From: Plutella xylostella
Lineage: Eukaryota; Arthropoda; Insecta; Lepidoptera; Plutellidae
Reading direction: 5' to 3'
Assembly (NCBI RefSeq): GCF_932276165.1
Contig: NC_064004.1
Span: 3,792,001-3,856,000 of the forward strand
DNA: 64,000 nt
This document shows positions 1 to 11,751 of this stretch, piece by piece. The notes beneath the pieces were generated by a model that was given only the letters and a program-made list of their open reading frames with translations, was not told the DNA's origin and did no database searches. How positions within the stretch are numbered: the first letter of the stretch is position 1; the number at the start of each line of letters is the position of its first letter. The translations under genes were made by a program, and so were the position numbers.

Positions 1-82
1 CACCAGATGCCATGAAGCCCAGGTATGCTAACAGTCTAAGTTGTACCGTATCTCTATAGCAATAAGGATGATATTCTCTCAC

Positions 83-3000
83 CGGTGGCTCATCAGATGC
101 CTCTGCAGCTTGCACTGCGCGTTGAAGGACTTGGGGCACACGTCGCACTGGAACTTCTTGTCGCTGTCGTGCATGCGCCGGTGGTACACCTGGGAGGGTA
201 GGCGAGGGTCAGAGTTTCATAATATGGTAGCTAGGAGGGTAGGCAAGGGTTAGAGTTTCATAATATGGTAGCTACAGAATCGTGGAGGGGGTAGGCAAGG
301 GTTAGTGTCTCAAATTGTAGCTAGGAAAACGGGAGGGGGTAGGCAAGGGTTAGAGTCTCAATTGGTACGGATTCCTAGGAGGGTAGGCAAGGGTTACTGT
401 TTATAATTAAGGTGCACGCGAGGGGCATGTATAATATTTCTATACAGCACATGCTGAGTCGGAAACCATTTGCTGACATACGACAATTTATTTATTCGAA
501 AAAAAAACTGGATTCTGGAGTGAAAACCACGAACGGGCCAATGAAGTGTGGGACGATCTTAGGTAGACTGTAGTGGTTAGAGGAAGGCTGAGTACTGAGT
601 GTAGCACTCTTTGGTACGGTTTCGTTTGGAACGTTCACCTTTGAATCTACAACCCATCACAATCTTTGCCGCTGGCCATCAAGGTTACTGGTGAAGGCAC
701 TATATTACTGTGCGCGTGCGACAGAGACAAATATAAAAAGAGAAATGCCTGTATTTCGATGAGTTTAGCAACCATTAGCAACCGTGCTTATGTCCAGCAT
801 TGGACGATTATTGGCTTATTACAATGAACATAATGAAATCACACGAAAAAATCTTACCATAGACTCCTTCTTCTTATACGCCCTCCCACAAATCGTACAC
901 AGATACGGCTGCGGGCCCCCATGACACACTTCGTGCGTCTTCAAAGACTCTTCATCGTCAAATTTATCCAGGCAGAAATTACACACATACGACTTTTGCT
1001 CCCCGTTGTGCACATGCATATGTATTTGTAAAGCTTCAACGTATAAGAATCTTTTATAGCAGAATTCACACGCGTGTGGTCGCTTCTGTTTTCGTCGGTT
1101 CACTTTTTCCCCGTTAATGTATTCTGGCTTGTGTTTTGGTGGGATGGGGACTTTGGAGCGTTTTCTGCCGGGCTTTAGCTTCTTTCGCTCTTTTGGGCTG
1201 GTGGGTGGTGAGATAATAGGGTTAGTCATTGTTGATACTAAAGAAACGATTGGTTTGAATAAGAATAACTATTTAAACTATCATACATTAAATTAATAAG
1301 CATTTATGGCCGTGTTTTGAGGTTGAGACTATGTTGAGACATATATCAGTCTATGAGTGAAGATAAAAAAACAGGCATTAGCATAAAGTAGGTACTTTGT
1401 GTAACTCGGCATAAGATATAGGTATCCGAGCCTCTAGTACGGGTTTTGAAATTTACGAAAACGAAAAAAGTTTTTTTCTGTCATCTGCATAACACTACTT
1501 ATTAAAAGTTTCACGATTCCGCTGGACTCCACTTAGCGAGAAAACGAAACTTTTATAGTTTTCGACAAAGTATCAATGTTTTACTAGCAGTACCGGTAGT
1601 GATTGGTTTAAGAAGGTCAACGACAGAGTGTTGCGCTGGCATTGGAAGAGGCCTATATGGCAGTGAACGAGTGTTGGCTGCTGATGATGATACATACTTG
1701 TTCTCATCCTTCACTCCATCCGCATCCTCGGCCTCGTTCTTCAACGCAACTTCATCCGCCTCCTTCTGTTTCTCTGTTGAGTTGTTTAGTAAAGTTATTA
1801 AATAATACTTATCAAGGTGGAAAAATATTTTAGTTTAGTTTGCTTACTCAATTTGTAACCTATATTAGTTTCCCTAAAAATTATAAAAGAAATAAATAAA
1901 GTACTATAGCTAACATTTTATTCTGAGAGAATACTTTGCTACACATTAGAATAGTCTATACTTGGTTGTTTGTTTTTAGTCTATTGGATAGTCTTCGCAA
2001 CTAGACCTAGACCGGTTTGGAAAATTCTGTATAAACTATAGCACATAGGCTTATGTTTTATCCCGGAATTCCCATGGTAATCCAATGAAAGCGAATGTGA
2101 GCAACACAAATACAGACTAATTCTTATTTTTTTCATAAATAGCACCATCAATTTGTTTACATCACCATTTGACTACGGTACCCTAAACACTAACCAAATA
2201 ACACAAAAAAAAACAACTCACCACTATCCCAATCCATGCCATGCGTCATAACATGCCTATTCATCTTGCTGGCCGTTATAAATCCTTTATTGCAAACATA
2301 ACACTTGTACGGCCGATCGCCGCTATGCGTCCTTAAATGTATCCTCATATACGACTGTGACTTAATACTTTTTTCGCAGATTTCACACTGGAGTGCGCCA
2401 TTGGAACCTAGCCTCTTGTTCTTAGACTTTAAGGGCTTTAGGTCTGACACTTCTATTTTTGGTGAGACGGGGGGAAGCCAGGTGTCTTCTGGGAAATAGT
2501 CTTCGTCGGATTGGCTGGAAATACAAGACGGATGGTTAGGGTGGCTTATTCTACGTAATACCTACTGAGGAAAATACACGCTAGGTGTGTTGCAAAATGG
2601 GTTTACAAAGCCGAAACCTAAAAAAAACGTTGTCCATAGAAACTATGTTGGTCACGTGACTTTTTTACTATGGAGAATGACTTTTTTTTCGCTAATTTTG
2701 AAATTCTGATTTAATTTTCGGGCTTAGATATACTACCATGCTGCACATGTAGGTTTCGGCTTAATATAGGTACCCTTGTTGCAACACCCTGTATAATGTC
2801 CACAAATTTATCCTACCCTTATAAATTCGATATATTTACCTCTAGTACCTAAAATAATCATGTAGATATTTCTACATAGCATCGTAGCCATTATAGCTAC
2901 GCTAGTGATTCAATGCCAAACTGCAACCAATTGTAACTGGCTAATCCATTCACCACAGTGATAAATACTAGAGCGCTTTAGTGTCTCGAGTTTGTCACCA

Positions 3001-6000
3001 ACTCACTACAGTCGTCGAAATATAATAGGCCCGTTTGGACAGCTCCAAAATGTATGGGATGGCAGCTGGTGTCAAACCTAAAGTCATGAAAAATCTAAAC
3101 ATTAAGTAACTTTTGGTGCTTGAAAAGTTCTCTTTTCTTTCGGTCGTTAAATAATAACCCATATTATGTATCTTTCTATGTATTTCATCAAGTAAATCAA
3201 GAGTAAAATAGCTAAATTTGTACAGATGTCCAAACGGGCCTATTATATTTCGACGACTGTAAGAAGAAGTGTAAAAATTACTCACTCCTCATTCTTCATA
3301 GGCAGCGGTGCCAGATCCTCCTCTGGGAAGCTATCGTGGAAGTCATCGGCTCCCACATCCATAACATCATCCTGTACATCACACTCTTGCTTGATCTCTG
3401 GCTTAACCTCAATTTCCTGCTTTACCGTCTCCGGGCATAAGGGCCAAAGTTCTTCGGTGCTCGGTTTGCTGTCTAAGAATGGGAAGAATTCGTCTTTTGT
3501 CTCTTGTTTTTGTTTCATTTCTTCCTCTTTCTTCCGTTGGAGTTCTTCTTCTAGTTCTTTTAAGTACGGCAAGATGGCGTTGTAGTCTGTAAAAGGAAAT
3601 TATGAGGTTTTAATTTATGACCTCTTGCCAGAGATGCGGGTTCAATACCCAGCCATAATATGTACCAATGTGATCTTTGGAATTCAAGTACTATGTATAC
3701 AATCACTCTTACGGTGAAGGAAAAGATCGTGAGGAAACCTGCATAATATGTGAACCCACCAACTCACAGTGGACTAACATAGGTAATGGTAAAAGCTTAG
3801 GAAGGCAATTTAGGCCTTAAGGCACACAGGTTCGAATGAGCCACCCCTATAGAATAGAAGAGAATGTAATTAACTAAATTATCATGTGTGCATTCACAAA
3901 CCAACGGGAAAGTCACTGACAAAGTTCCAATTCCAACCCCTACAACAAACTTTATAATTATTATAATCATGTTTTGAATTAAAGCGTCCATAGTCCAGCT
4001 AGCTGTAGTCATCGCTGTTCACTGAAGCTGTCTCCCGTCCCGGTCGGCGGTCTGCGTTGGCATACCTACCCGGCAACTCTCTCAGCACAAGCTTGCCAGT
4101 GTGGTGGACTAGGCCTAAAACCCTTCCTTCATTCGAAGGAGACTCGTGCCCCAGCAGTGGGGACGTGATGGGACGTGACGAATCTTATATGTGGTTCAAG
4201 CTAGGCCGAAACCTAAATATCCGTTTTATACCCTTGGGGATAAAACGGTCTATACTTTTTCATAGCCCGTGAGTGTATTTAGATTACTCACCATAAGGCT
4301 CCCCCTCGATCTTATCCTCTGCATGATGCTTATTAAAGTGCCTGGTGAGGAACTCCAGTCTCGTGTACGTGCGGTGGCAGATGCGGCACTCGAAGCGCAC
4401 AGCGAGGTGGGCTCGCTTGCGGTGCCGGCCCAGCTTAGAGGCGGTTATGAAGGAGATGCCGCACTGGTCGCAGTGGTAGGGCTTTTCGCCTGGAATTAGA
4501 GAGAGATATTGTTTACTAGCTGTTCCTGCGAGTTTTGCTTCGCCTTAAAAAGTTTTCCCGTGGGAATTCCGGGATAAAAAGTAGCCTATGTTCTTTCTCA
4601 GGGTTAGACCATATGTGTACCAAATTTCATTCAATTCATTCAAATCCGTTCAGTAGTTTTGACGTGAAAGAGTAACAGACAGACAGACAGAAACAGTTAC
4701 TTTCGCATTTATAATATTAGTTAGGATAGGATTTCCTTATAAAACTAAAGTGGCAGTGGGCTGGTCACATCTGTTGAAGAACCGATGACCGATGGGGTAA
4801 ACGTGTTTTAGAGTGGAGGCCGGGACTAGGCAAACATAGTGTGGGACACCCTCCGGCTAGACGGGGTGACGACTTGCGAAAGGTGGCTGGTTATGATTGG
4901 ACGCGGAAAGCTAAAGATCGCACCCAGTGGCGTGCTTTGGGAGAGGCCTGCATCCATCAGTGGACTGCTATAGGCTGATGATGATAAAACTTATAACTAG
5001 TTCACTTACATACAATTTTGGGACCACCTAGCAAGGATTATATAATTACATAACATAATTATTGTATCAACTTACAAAGCTACTGTAACTGGAAAACTGT
5101 CTCCTAAGATAATACAGGATTCTGTCCTAGTTTAGAAGACAGAGTACCAGATCCAAGTGAAGTCAAAGAGTATTATTAGATGTGTTGGCAACACCAACAC
5201 AGTATATATTTTTAATATTGTTATTTTGTCATCTGGCAATACTTTCTTTCTCTCTCTACCCACCTACCTACGTGTGTGCATTGTTAATCATCTAACAATT
5301 AATAAAAGTGCAGTAAAACATTTAATCAGCGTATAATTCAAGCGTATACAGTCCCACTTCGCAACAAGATGTTAAATAGATATAAGATCTGTATAATGTT
5401 ACATGTGTTTTTAAATAAATATATTTTAATTTGATTTGATTTGATGATTTGAATAGTTTAGGGTTTACCCACTTAATAAAGTGGGTAAACCCTAAATTAT
5501 GATAATTATGAGGTTTGCAACCTATCACGTTAGTACAAATGTGCTGCGAAAAGTGGGTGGCTCGCTTGTGAGCCGTATGTATGGGTATAATAAAGTATAG
5601 AAAAATATACTCTTACCCGTATGAGATCTGACATGTAACTTGAGGTAGTAGCCTAGAGAGAACTGTTTCAAGCACAGTCCACACTTGAATATTTTCTCCA
5701 AGTTCAAGGATTGGTCCTGCGTGTTGTTCACCTCTCCGTTTTCTTCAGTTTCGTTGTTATTGCAGTTATTTACATTTTCGCTAGAATGGTTTTGGTTGTC
5801 ACTAGTTACGTTATCATTAGTTTCACTATTTTGAGGAGTGTTTTCGGCATTGTCATTTTGGTTATTGAAACTAGCTGGTATTTGGTTGTTTGTTAAAAGA
5901 TCTGCAGATTCGTTTGTGTTGTTGGCTAGATTTTCTACAAATTCTTCCAAATCTACGGGCAATTCTACTTCTTCTTTGACTTTCACTTCCTCCTCCTTGA

Positions 6001-6581
6001 CACCCTCTTTTAGTTTTTTTAACCTCTTTTTTTCTTTTTTTAATTTCTTTTTTATTTGTTGGTTCTTGACTCGTAAATCCCAACTGGTTAACCTATCTTT
6101 GTGTTGTGTTACGTGGTACTGTAACGCTTGAAGTGATGTGTATTTGGTATCACAGACGGAACAGCCATAAAACGGTATAGCACCAGGTATTTCTTCTGGC
6201 ATTTCATAGTTTGCTATTCGGCGTTGACGTTTTTTGGGTTGTTTTTCAATTTTGACTTTTGATTTCTTGTCTTTTAGCTTTTTATCCTTTTTCTTTTCCT
6301 TTTTAACTTTAATTTTTGGTTCTTTATGTTCTGTTGAATCCAATGTTGTTGAATCAACTACAGGTGAAACTATTAACGTAGTTGCTTCAGTTTCATCTTT
6401 GACTAACGTACTTGTTTCATCACTCTGTTGAGGTTTTTCAACGTAATCGAACCCATTTTCTTCTTCTTTTATAACAGCATGGCTGCTTATGTCTTCAACG
6501 TTATCCTTGGCATATTCAACGCTCTCAAATATTATACATTCAGTACTTAACGGGTCTACTTCCATTTTTTGTTCAAATCAC
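83..6581 (-). CDS. Ten-finger C2H2 zinc-finger protein gene (5' part; runs off left edge)
   Basis: Probable nuclear DNA-binding protein; I do not recognise a named orthologue. Coding exons in order are 6565-5617, 4489-4292, 3586-3286, 2514-2222, 1237-858 and 189-83. All have GT-AG borders and every junction keeps phase, giving about 742 residues before the window edge. The ATG at 6565 opens MEVDPLSTEC and lies 16 nt inside an exon whose acceptor follows a T-rich tract ending at 6582, so a noncoding upstream exon exists. The protein has an acidic N-terminus, a Lys-rich stretch (about 83-115), finger 1 (135-155, CSVC...HVTQH), a second K/E-rich stretch, an Asn-rich linker, and finger 2 (about 292-314). 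Fingers 3-4 are in exon 2, none are in exon 3, 5-6 are in exon 4, 7-9 in exon 5 and 10 in exon 6. Classical TGEKPY-like linkers (T-G|E-K-P-Y across the first junction) support the splicing. The introns contain a Helitron-like element, LINE tails and MITEs. Confidence 0.9.
190..405. repeat. Imperfect tandem minisatellite abutting a splice acceptor
   Basis: About four to five degenerate copies of a 45-55-bp unit with the core GGAGGGTAGGCAAGGGTTAG, each followed by a GAGTTTCATAATATGGTAGC-like segment. The array begins at the base after the exon ending at 189, so the first copy supplies the acceptor CCCTCCCAG (minus strand) of the zinc-finger gene's sixth exon. Confidence 0.85.
406..857. other. 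Intron sequence, no gene recognised
   Basis: Intron 5 of the zinc-finger gene outside the minisatellite. A fragment near 785-815 (tccagcattggacgattattggct) resembles the tail of the RTE-type LINE ends seen elsewhere in the window. Nothing else is recognisable. Confidence 0.5.
858..1237 (-). CDS. Zinc-finger gene, exon 5 (fingers 7-9, finger 9 split)
   Basis: The acceptor TTTCTTTAG precedes position 1237 and the donor ATG|GTAAGA follows 858. The exon encodes a basic linker (KERKKLKPGRKRSK) then CEFC, CNFC and CTIC fingers. The third finger is cut by the intron after K-K-E-S-M. The exon at 189-83 supplies VYHRRMH, giving the normal C-x2-C-x12-H-x3-H spacing, which is strong evidence that the two exons are joined. 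Confidence 0.88.
1427..1560. repeat. Half copy of a palindromic repeat (GAGCCTCTAGTACGGGTTTTG)
   Basis: One arm of a repeat whose fuller palindromic copy is at 16018-16160. Both share GAGCCTCTAGTACG followed by GAAAACGAAAAAAG and TCTGTCATCTGCATAA. The rest of intron 4 (1560-2221) contains no exon I can support. Confidence 0.55.
2585..2792. mobile_element. Palindromic MITE (GTGTTGCAA... termini)
   Basis: The ends are complementary: GTGTTGCAAAATGGGT on the left and TTGTTGCAACACCCTG on the right. Inside are inverted copies of AAGCCGAAACC/GGTTTCGGCTTA. A second copy of the family, with the same TTGGTCACGTGACTTTTTACTATGG core, is at 11069-11325. Intron 3 of the zinc-finger gene. Confidence 0.7.
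3009..3259. mobile_element. TA-flanked MITE, 251 bp, next to a splice donor
   Basis: Terminal inverted repeats of about 33 bp (CAGTCGTCGAAATATAATAG at each end) are flanked by TA on both sides, as for Tc1/mariner-type insertions. The right end lies about 25 bp from the 5' splice site of the zinc-finger exon 3286-3586. Confidence 0.8.
3625..3880 (+). mobile_element. tRNA-headed SINE, family B (decayed copy)
   Basis: A B-box-like GATGCGGGTTCAATACCC is followed by the body motifs GTGAGGAAACCTGCAT and GTGAACCCACCAAC. The same body follows the better preserved tRNA-like head at 31651. The A-box half is degraded here. Lies in intron 2 of the zinc-finger gene. Confidence 0.7.
4065..4185 (+). repeat. 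LINE/SINE 3' tail fragment (CCCCAGCAGTGGGGACGTG)
   Basis: A repeat containing CTCTCAGCACAAGCTTG, CCTTCCTTCATT and CCCCAGCAGTGGGGACGTGA. Related copies lie at 15222, 24300, 24560, 42250 (reverse) and 63830. Confidence 0.65.
4516..4726 (-). mobile_element. Short Helitron-like element
   Basis: On the minus strand it starts TCCTAACTAATATTATAAATGCG, holds a TCTG microsatellite and ends with AAGGCGAAGC...CAGCTAG. A TC start, a GC-rich 3' hairpin and a CTAG end with no target duplication are the Helitron signature. Copies of the same family are at 11688, 25795 and 49196. Confidence 0.8.
4735..4985 (+). mobile_element. 5'-truncated RTE-type LINE 3' end
   Basis: Translation gives a decayed reverse-transcriptase C-terminus (AGH, LEWRPGLGKHSVG.PPARR, DDLRKVAG, WRALGEA..HQW) and then GATGATGAT. 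This is the usual end of RTE-like LINEs in insects. Lies in the first intron of the zinc-finger gene. Confidence 0.75.
5457..5496. repeat. Perfect 18-bp hairpin with AATA loop
   Basis: The arm TTTAGGGTTTACCCACTT at 5457-5474 is exactly complementary to 5479-5496, with a 4-nt loop. It lies in intron 1 of the zinc-finger gene about 120 bp from the donor. It could be a tiny palindromic element or a structured intron RNA; nothing indicates a function. Confidence 0.85.
5617..6565 (-). CDS. Zinc-finger gene, first coding exon
   Basis: The largest exon of the gene, 316 codons plus one base. It ends at ACGG|GTAAGA, inside the linker after finger 2, and the next exon (4489-4292) resumes with GC GAA AAG CCC TAC to complete T-G-E-K-P-Y. 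It carries fingers 1 and 2 separated by about 135 residues that are charged and then Asn/Ser/Thr-rich, so probably disordered. The reading frame stays open past the donor for about 30 codons, but that tail lacks zinc-finger character and is intron. Confidence 0.9.
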
Positions 6582-7400
6582 CTGGAAAAAAGACAACATT
6601 GTTACAGTAACATTCAAGAAAAAATACCTATTTAAAATAAGTAACAGGTAGGTTCAGGAATTAAAAATAAATAATTAACAGCTGGTTGACTAGAAAAAAC
6701 GTATGAAGGTAAACATAGCATTTTCTAACCAAAAAGTTTTCACTTACAACGATTTTAACGCAAATAAGATCATAATCCACCTCATTATGTGGATGAAAAA
6801 AGAAACAAAACACTTTTCACTTGAAATGTTTACAAAACTTGCAGTGATACGATCACCAACAAAGTTTACATCACTAAAGAATTCAAAACAACAAGTTAAA
6901 ACAAAGTTTTTGGACGAAACTTAAACTTTAAATAACACCTTTGACGAGAAATGATACAACGGCGCGGGCTTAGCACGGCAAGACAAAGTAATCAATAATG
7001 TAAAAACCAAAAAAATACCTATGACAGGCCTCTCAAATGACAAAAAAAAGCACTCAACGCATAATTATCACTTTTTTACGGTGAAAAAATTTAAATTAAC
7101 TTTAACAACTTATGCAAACACAAAGATAAGGTGCCAACGCAGATATCTGCTTTGTTTCTGGCTGAATTCACTGGTTATTTGCTGAAATATTTAAAAAACA
7201 AATTTAACAATTCACATTTTTTTTGCTCGCATGACTGAATTCTTTTTCATGGCCGTCAACAATGGTGTTGCCATAATAAACATGTCTCAAATACCCTACT
7301 ATTTATGCATAATTTAAAAATGAAAATGATAAGCGTGTATGAAGTGACGATCTTAGTCTAGCTCTCATCTTTGTCATCGACATGACAAGAAGAAAAAGCT
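6582..7400. promoter_or_regulatory. Probable 5' UTR intron and promoter region of the zinc-finger gene
   Basis: The acceptor at 6582-6583 requires an upstream exon. The best donor I see is a GTAAGTG complement at 6741-6747, which would end a noncoding exon at 6748. No TATA box is convincing on the minus strand up to 7400. The region is AT-rich and otherwise featureless; exon and promoter placement are inference. Confidence 0.3.
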
Positions 7401-7745
7401 CCTTGTGCACGTTCTATCTGAAACCTGCTCTACCACATATTATCAATTCAGAAGAATGAGGGACAAGGGGCTCGACCCCCGGTCCGGAGCATTCCTCCTA
7501 CAAAGGCTCTCCCTTGCCGTCCAGGGGCAATGCGGCGTGTATTTTAGGCACATGCACCAGTCATACACCGGACCGCACCCCAATAGGTCAGTTTTAGGTT
7601 TCAGTTTCATACATAAATATTATTATGTATTAGTTTAATAATTTAGTTAGTTATTAGTGCTTATTTAATTTTATCTAGTTATAAGTTTTGTGTTAAATTG
7701 TATTAGTTATATATTCATAATCTTATTAAATAAACTTACCTTTAG
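7384..7745 (+). pseudogene. Unassigned coding-like remnant with poly(A)-like end
   Basis: One open stretch has higher GC and coding-like codons (starts KKKKLLVHVLSE, includes SGAFLLQRLSLAVQG). It continues into AT-rich DNA with AATAAA at 7730. No intron borders and no flanking gene fit it. It may be a retrocopy or a transposon protein fragment; I do not recognise the family. Confidence 0.3.
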
Positions 7746-8640
7746 AATTAATTCAGCCTAACTTTATCACGTGTTCATAAATTAATTCAGATAAATAAAA
7801 TGCAAAGACAAAGATTTTTCGCAGACTTATATGAAACACCAACATAATCATAATAAATAATTATGTATTTGTTTAATTAATGCAAGACGTAATTTGATTA
7901 AATCAAGTACATAACTTTTACCTATGATTCGGGGAAAAATATTGAAGTGGTCGTTATAGCTAGCGTGTATACAGTGCGTTTAGATTCTGCATTCTTATCA
8001 CTCTTGTCCATGATTATCATAAAAAAATGTTACTTGCTCAAGGATAGAAATATATTTGTATAGATAACGAAAATAAAATGATGAAGGTATAATAATCAAA
8101 TAATACAAAAATATAGTTTTAAAAATCTTCCTACCGCCAATGCTTTGCCAAATCTACGACAGATGGCGTTATTACTTAGTTTATGATCTTACAATACAGT
8201 GCGGAATTTTATCAATGATGGAGTCAATGGCGTCTTTATTTTTTGTCACTTAGGTATATCATTTTCATTAACTTACCTTCAGGTTGATCACTATAAAATA
8301 AGATGCTAGTTAAAGCATTGAAAGTAATGATGACCTTTAAAAAAACAAAAAACTGCCCTCTGAATCCTCAGCCTTCCTCAATCAAAAGTCACTAGATCTA
8401 GAGTCAATCTTACTTGAGAGACAATCTTAATCCAACAGTGGACGATTGTGAGCTTTCTCTCATAGGTAGCTTGCCTGTCGCTTGTTCAAATTAATACGTG
8501 CGCGAGCTATCCGCTTCAAATCAAACATGTCTCTTTTGTAATAAATTGAATGACGCCATACATAACATCAGTATGGCGCGAAAGAGCGTGCGGGGCGGTC
8601 ACGCGTAGCGTTCAAAAACTTACGCTGAGTAAATTAAGTG
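7746..8640. other. AT-rich intergenic sequence, nothing recognised
   Basis: No open frame, inverted repeat or known repeat is visible, apart from weak similarity near 8400-8470 to LINE-tail wording (ccaacagtggacgattgtg). Confidence 0.5.
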
Positions 8641-8836
8641 ACAGTTCTTTGTTTATAAATAAAACGTGCTGAAACAAATAAAAGTTTGGTCAGACATCGT
8701 AAAAAGATTTTTTTCATATTCTTATGTTGTAAATATTTGCTATACTTGTTGGTATATTATTGGGATTTGGTGAAATTGTGATTTTTATTAAGTAATAGTT
8801 TCTATTCTCTGGGCGAATGGATGTCTTTGTGTCAAG
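8641..8836 (+). promoter_or_regulatory. Candidate promoter and noncoding first exon of the SERAC1-like gene
   Basis: A TATAAAT at 8654, an initiator-like TCAGACA at 8690 and a strong donor AAG|GTAAGT after 8836 fit a 5' UTR exon. The first coding exon at 13964 has an upstream acceptor, so such an exon must exist somewhere. The TATA-Inr spacing (about 38 bp) is slightly long. No transcript evidence is available here. Confidence 0.3.
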
Positions 8837-10700
8837 GTAAGTTTATTTAAAAAGTTGTTTGATATTTTATTACCAATCCATAAAATTACAAATTACGAGT
8901 CTAGTTAGTTTCGCACTTGAGTAAATGTCTACTCAACGACATTTAAGATTCAGCCAATCACTGCGCTGTATTTCATACTCAAGTTCAGCTTAATTTAGTG
9001 TTTAATTGATTATACTTAATCTGAAAGTAATCAATAAGTTATATCCAGTGTACAGTATTGTAGGGTTATTTAATTATTTTAAAAAATCGTGTTAAAAAAA
9101 TAAAGTTCCTACCTACCTACCTACCTACTTATCGATATATATTTTAAGACTGTAACTACCTATATTTTATAAATTTATATGAAAAAAAAATATAGTGTTT
9201 ACCCTGGGTTGAGGACATATTAATAGTTTCTACAACTATTAGCAGTTAGCACCCCCGCTTGTCCTGTCTGAGGAATATAGCCAGGTACCCAGCTTGTTTT
9301 TAATTTATAAATACATTAAATGCTTGGATAATTGATTATGTGCTGTTGGATACATGCTGTTACCGTGTCCAAAGAATGCTACAACACTACATACTTTTTT
9401 TGCTTACTTAGAGCACAATTACCTAACTACCTAATAGATAAAATTACTAGAGAAATATTCCAATATTTGAGATAATAATACCTTATAGCTACTTAAAGTA
9501 TATCATTAATAATAACAGTATTCCTTAGAGACGAGATAAAGATGTCGCCTATTTATAATGACAACATGTTCTAAGCAATATCTACAATAATGAACAACCA
9601 CACGTGCGCTGCGATAGCAATGTTGTTTGAGAGATGTGAGCGACCTAGCAAGGTCACATCACTTTAAGAATTCACGGGGCCCCGGCCAAAAGCGAGACTT
9701 TTTCTATATGTTTGAGTTTATTTCCATTCAGAAAATGTTTTTGTACAATAATCTCAAAGTAGGCACTAATAAGTTTTTTAAAAATCTTTAGTACTTAATG
9801 ACATAGGTAGTTACAAAAAATACTATTGAGCTGACCAACGGACTGCATCGCAGCGATTGCTTGCAGTTGCTATCTTCAACTGCTTGCTTTTTAATAAGTT
9901 TATTATTGTTAATCTAACACAAACCAAATGCAGGATGATCGTTATTATCTATCAAAAACCTACCAGATGACAGTAATGATATTTTATGTTACGGGCCTCA
10001 ACCTGGGAATCCCACAATTTCCAGAATTATCAACGAAAGCTTAATTTAGACCGATATTAGGTCACATTTAATATGATTTCGTAACCGTGGATTTTACGTG
10101 TGAGTTTGGCCTTTCCTCTTTTACTTTGATATTATTTGGGTACTGATTAGTATTCGGTAGTACTGTTTAGTAACAATATTTTAGTTTTATTTTGGACTTC
10201 GTAATAGTAAGCTGCGTGTGTTCAATCCAATACTCACATTAAAATTTACTTACGACGTCGTGGTAAGTTGGTCGGTGACAAACTGACAGTGACAGTTGCC
10301 TAGTGTAAAATAACGAACGGCTGTTAGTTTTCTTTTAAGTATATTAACTACAGAAGTTTTTAAATATTGTCGGTAATAAACTGGTATTAAAATTTAAAAA
10401 TAATATCGAAACAAGAACTAAACAAACTAGTAAGGTCGAACTAAACCCTAACTTATCTGTGCCTAACTTTATGTTTAGTTAATAACATCACCTTCAAACT
10501 TGACCTGTTGGTAATAGTATAAACAAGTATAACCTTTTTTAATGGGTACTTAGAGGTTGTACCTACTTAGTTACCTCACCAATTTCCTTATTTTGCTATG
10601 CCAAGGCTCTGTACTTTACCAAACTTACCTCCGACCTAAGACGTGAGACTTCGTTCGGGGGAACGTTTATAATACTTATCCCCCGACGAAAAAAGAGAGG
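8837..10700. other. AT-rich noncoding stretch
   Basis: Contains a CCTA microsatellite near 9110-9127 and short poly(A) runs. I see no exon or complete repeat. It would be intron 1 of the SERAC1-like gene if the promoter placement at 8641 is right. Confidence 0.5.
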
Positions 10701-10710
10701 TGTTATAATA

Positions 10711-10866
10711 TCATCATCAGCCAATAATCATCCACTGCTGGACATAGGCCTCTCCCAAGGAGCGCCACAACACTCGGTCCTCGGCCTTCCTCATCCAACC
10801 ACTACCCGCCACCCGCCTAAGGACGTCAGTCCAGCGGGCAGGAGGGCGTCCCACGCTGCGTTTGTT
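10711..10866 (-). mobile_element. 5'-truncated RTE-type LINE 3' end
   Basis: Reverse strand carries the C-terminal wording SVGRPPARWTDV..., WMRKAEDRVLWRSLGE and a GATGATGAT tail. It belongs to the same family as 17775 and 22611. Confidence 0.75.
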
Positions 10867-10909
10867 ATAATATAAACTGATGAAATATTCTTGGACTAAC
10901 AGAGCGCCT

Positions 10910-11045
10910 ATCCCAGGCTTGCGGCTCCAGTTTACTCAGTGGTTAGGCTGGCTGAGATGAAACTAAGGGGATATGTGCGAAGGTTCCACTCGAGAGAGCC
11001 ACGTAGGTACAGGGACTTCGCCCCCTCTCAGAATAGAATAGAAAT
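10910..11045 (+). mobile_element. SINE family B 3' fragment
   Basis: Contains the 3' body motif GAAGGTTCCACTCGAGAGAG and ends in AGAATAGAATAGAA, matching the 3' end of the SINE at 31651-31980. Confidence 0.6.
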
Positions 11046-11068
11046 TGATGAAAGATTATACTTATACA

Positions 11069-11325
11069 GGGTGTACTAAGCCGAAACCAGCATGTGCAGC
11101 ATGTTATATCTAAGCCTGAAACTAAAATCAGAATTTCAAAATTCGCGGAAAAAAATAACATTTTCCAAAGAAACTTAGTTGGTCACGTGACTTTTTACTA
11201 TGGAGAATGATATTCTTTTTTCGCGAATTTTGAAATCCTGATTTCAGTTTCGGGCTTAGCTTAGATATAACATGCTGCACATGCTGGTTTCGTCTTAGTA
11301 TACCCTTTTTGCAACACCTGTATAT
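11069..11325. mobile_element. Palindromic MITE, second copy of the 2585 family
   Basis: ACAGGGTGT on the left and CAACACCTGT on the right. Internal inverted arms are CTAAGCCGAAACCAGCATGT and its complement. It shares the GGTCACGTGACTTTTTACTA core with 2585-2792. Confidence 0.7.
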
Positions 11326-11612
11326 ATTCAATTACCGCATAAGTATATGTTGACCACTCAAAAAGCACGTGCTTCTATGATGATAATGGTAGCGTGATAT
11401 GAAGGCATCCTAGGATTACCGACTTTATGAGGTTTACCGCAAACTGGATACGACAGTATTGTTTTTTATGGTTGCACTTGACGCGTGACTTCGATAGAAT
11501 CAAGTAGCAAGTACCTATCTATAAATATGTTAGCCACCTGTAGGGTAACCACTACCGACACATTAGCAATTCAACAATCCATCAGCGTCGCTCACTTGTA
11601 AAAATTTTACTT

Positions 11613-11720
11613 GTACAGTGCGACAAACTTATCTGTTCCATGAGAGCGAACTAAATTGATCCATATCCCATTACTTACTAATCCTTATCCTTACTAATAT
11701 TATAAATGCGAAAGTAACTG

Positions 11721-11751
<31 letters not shown>

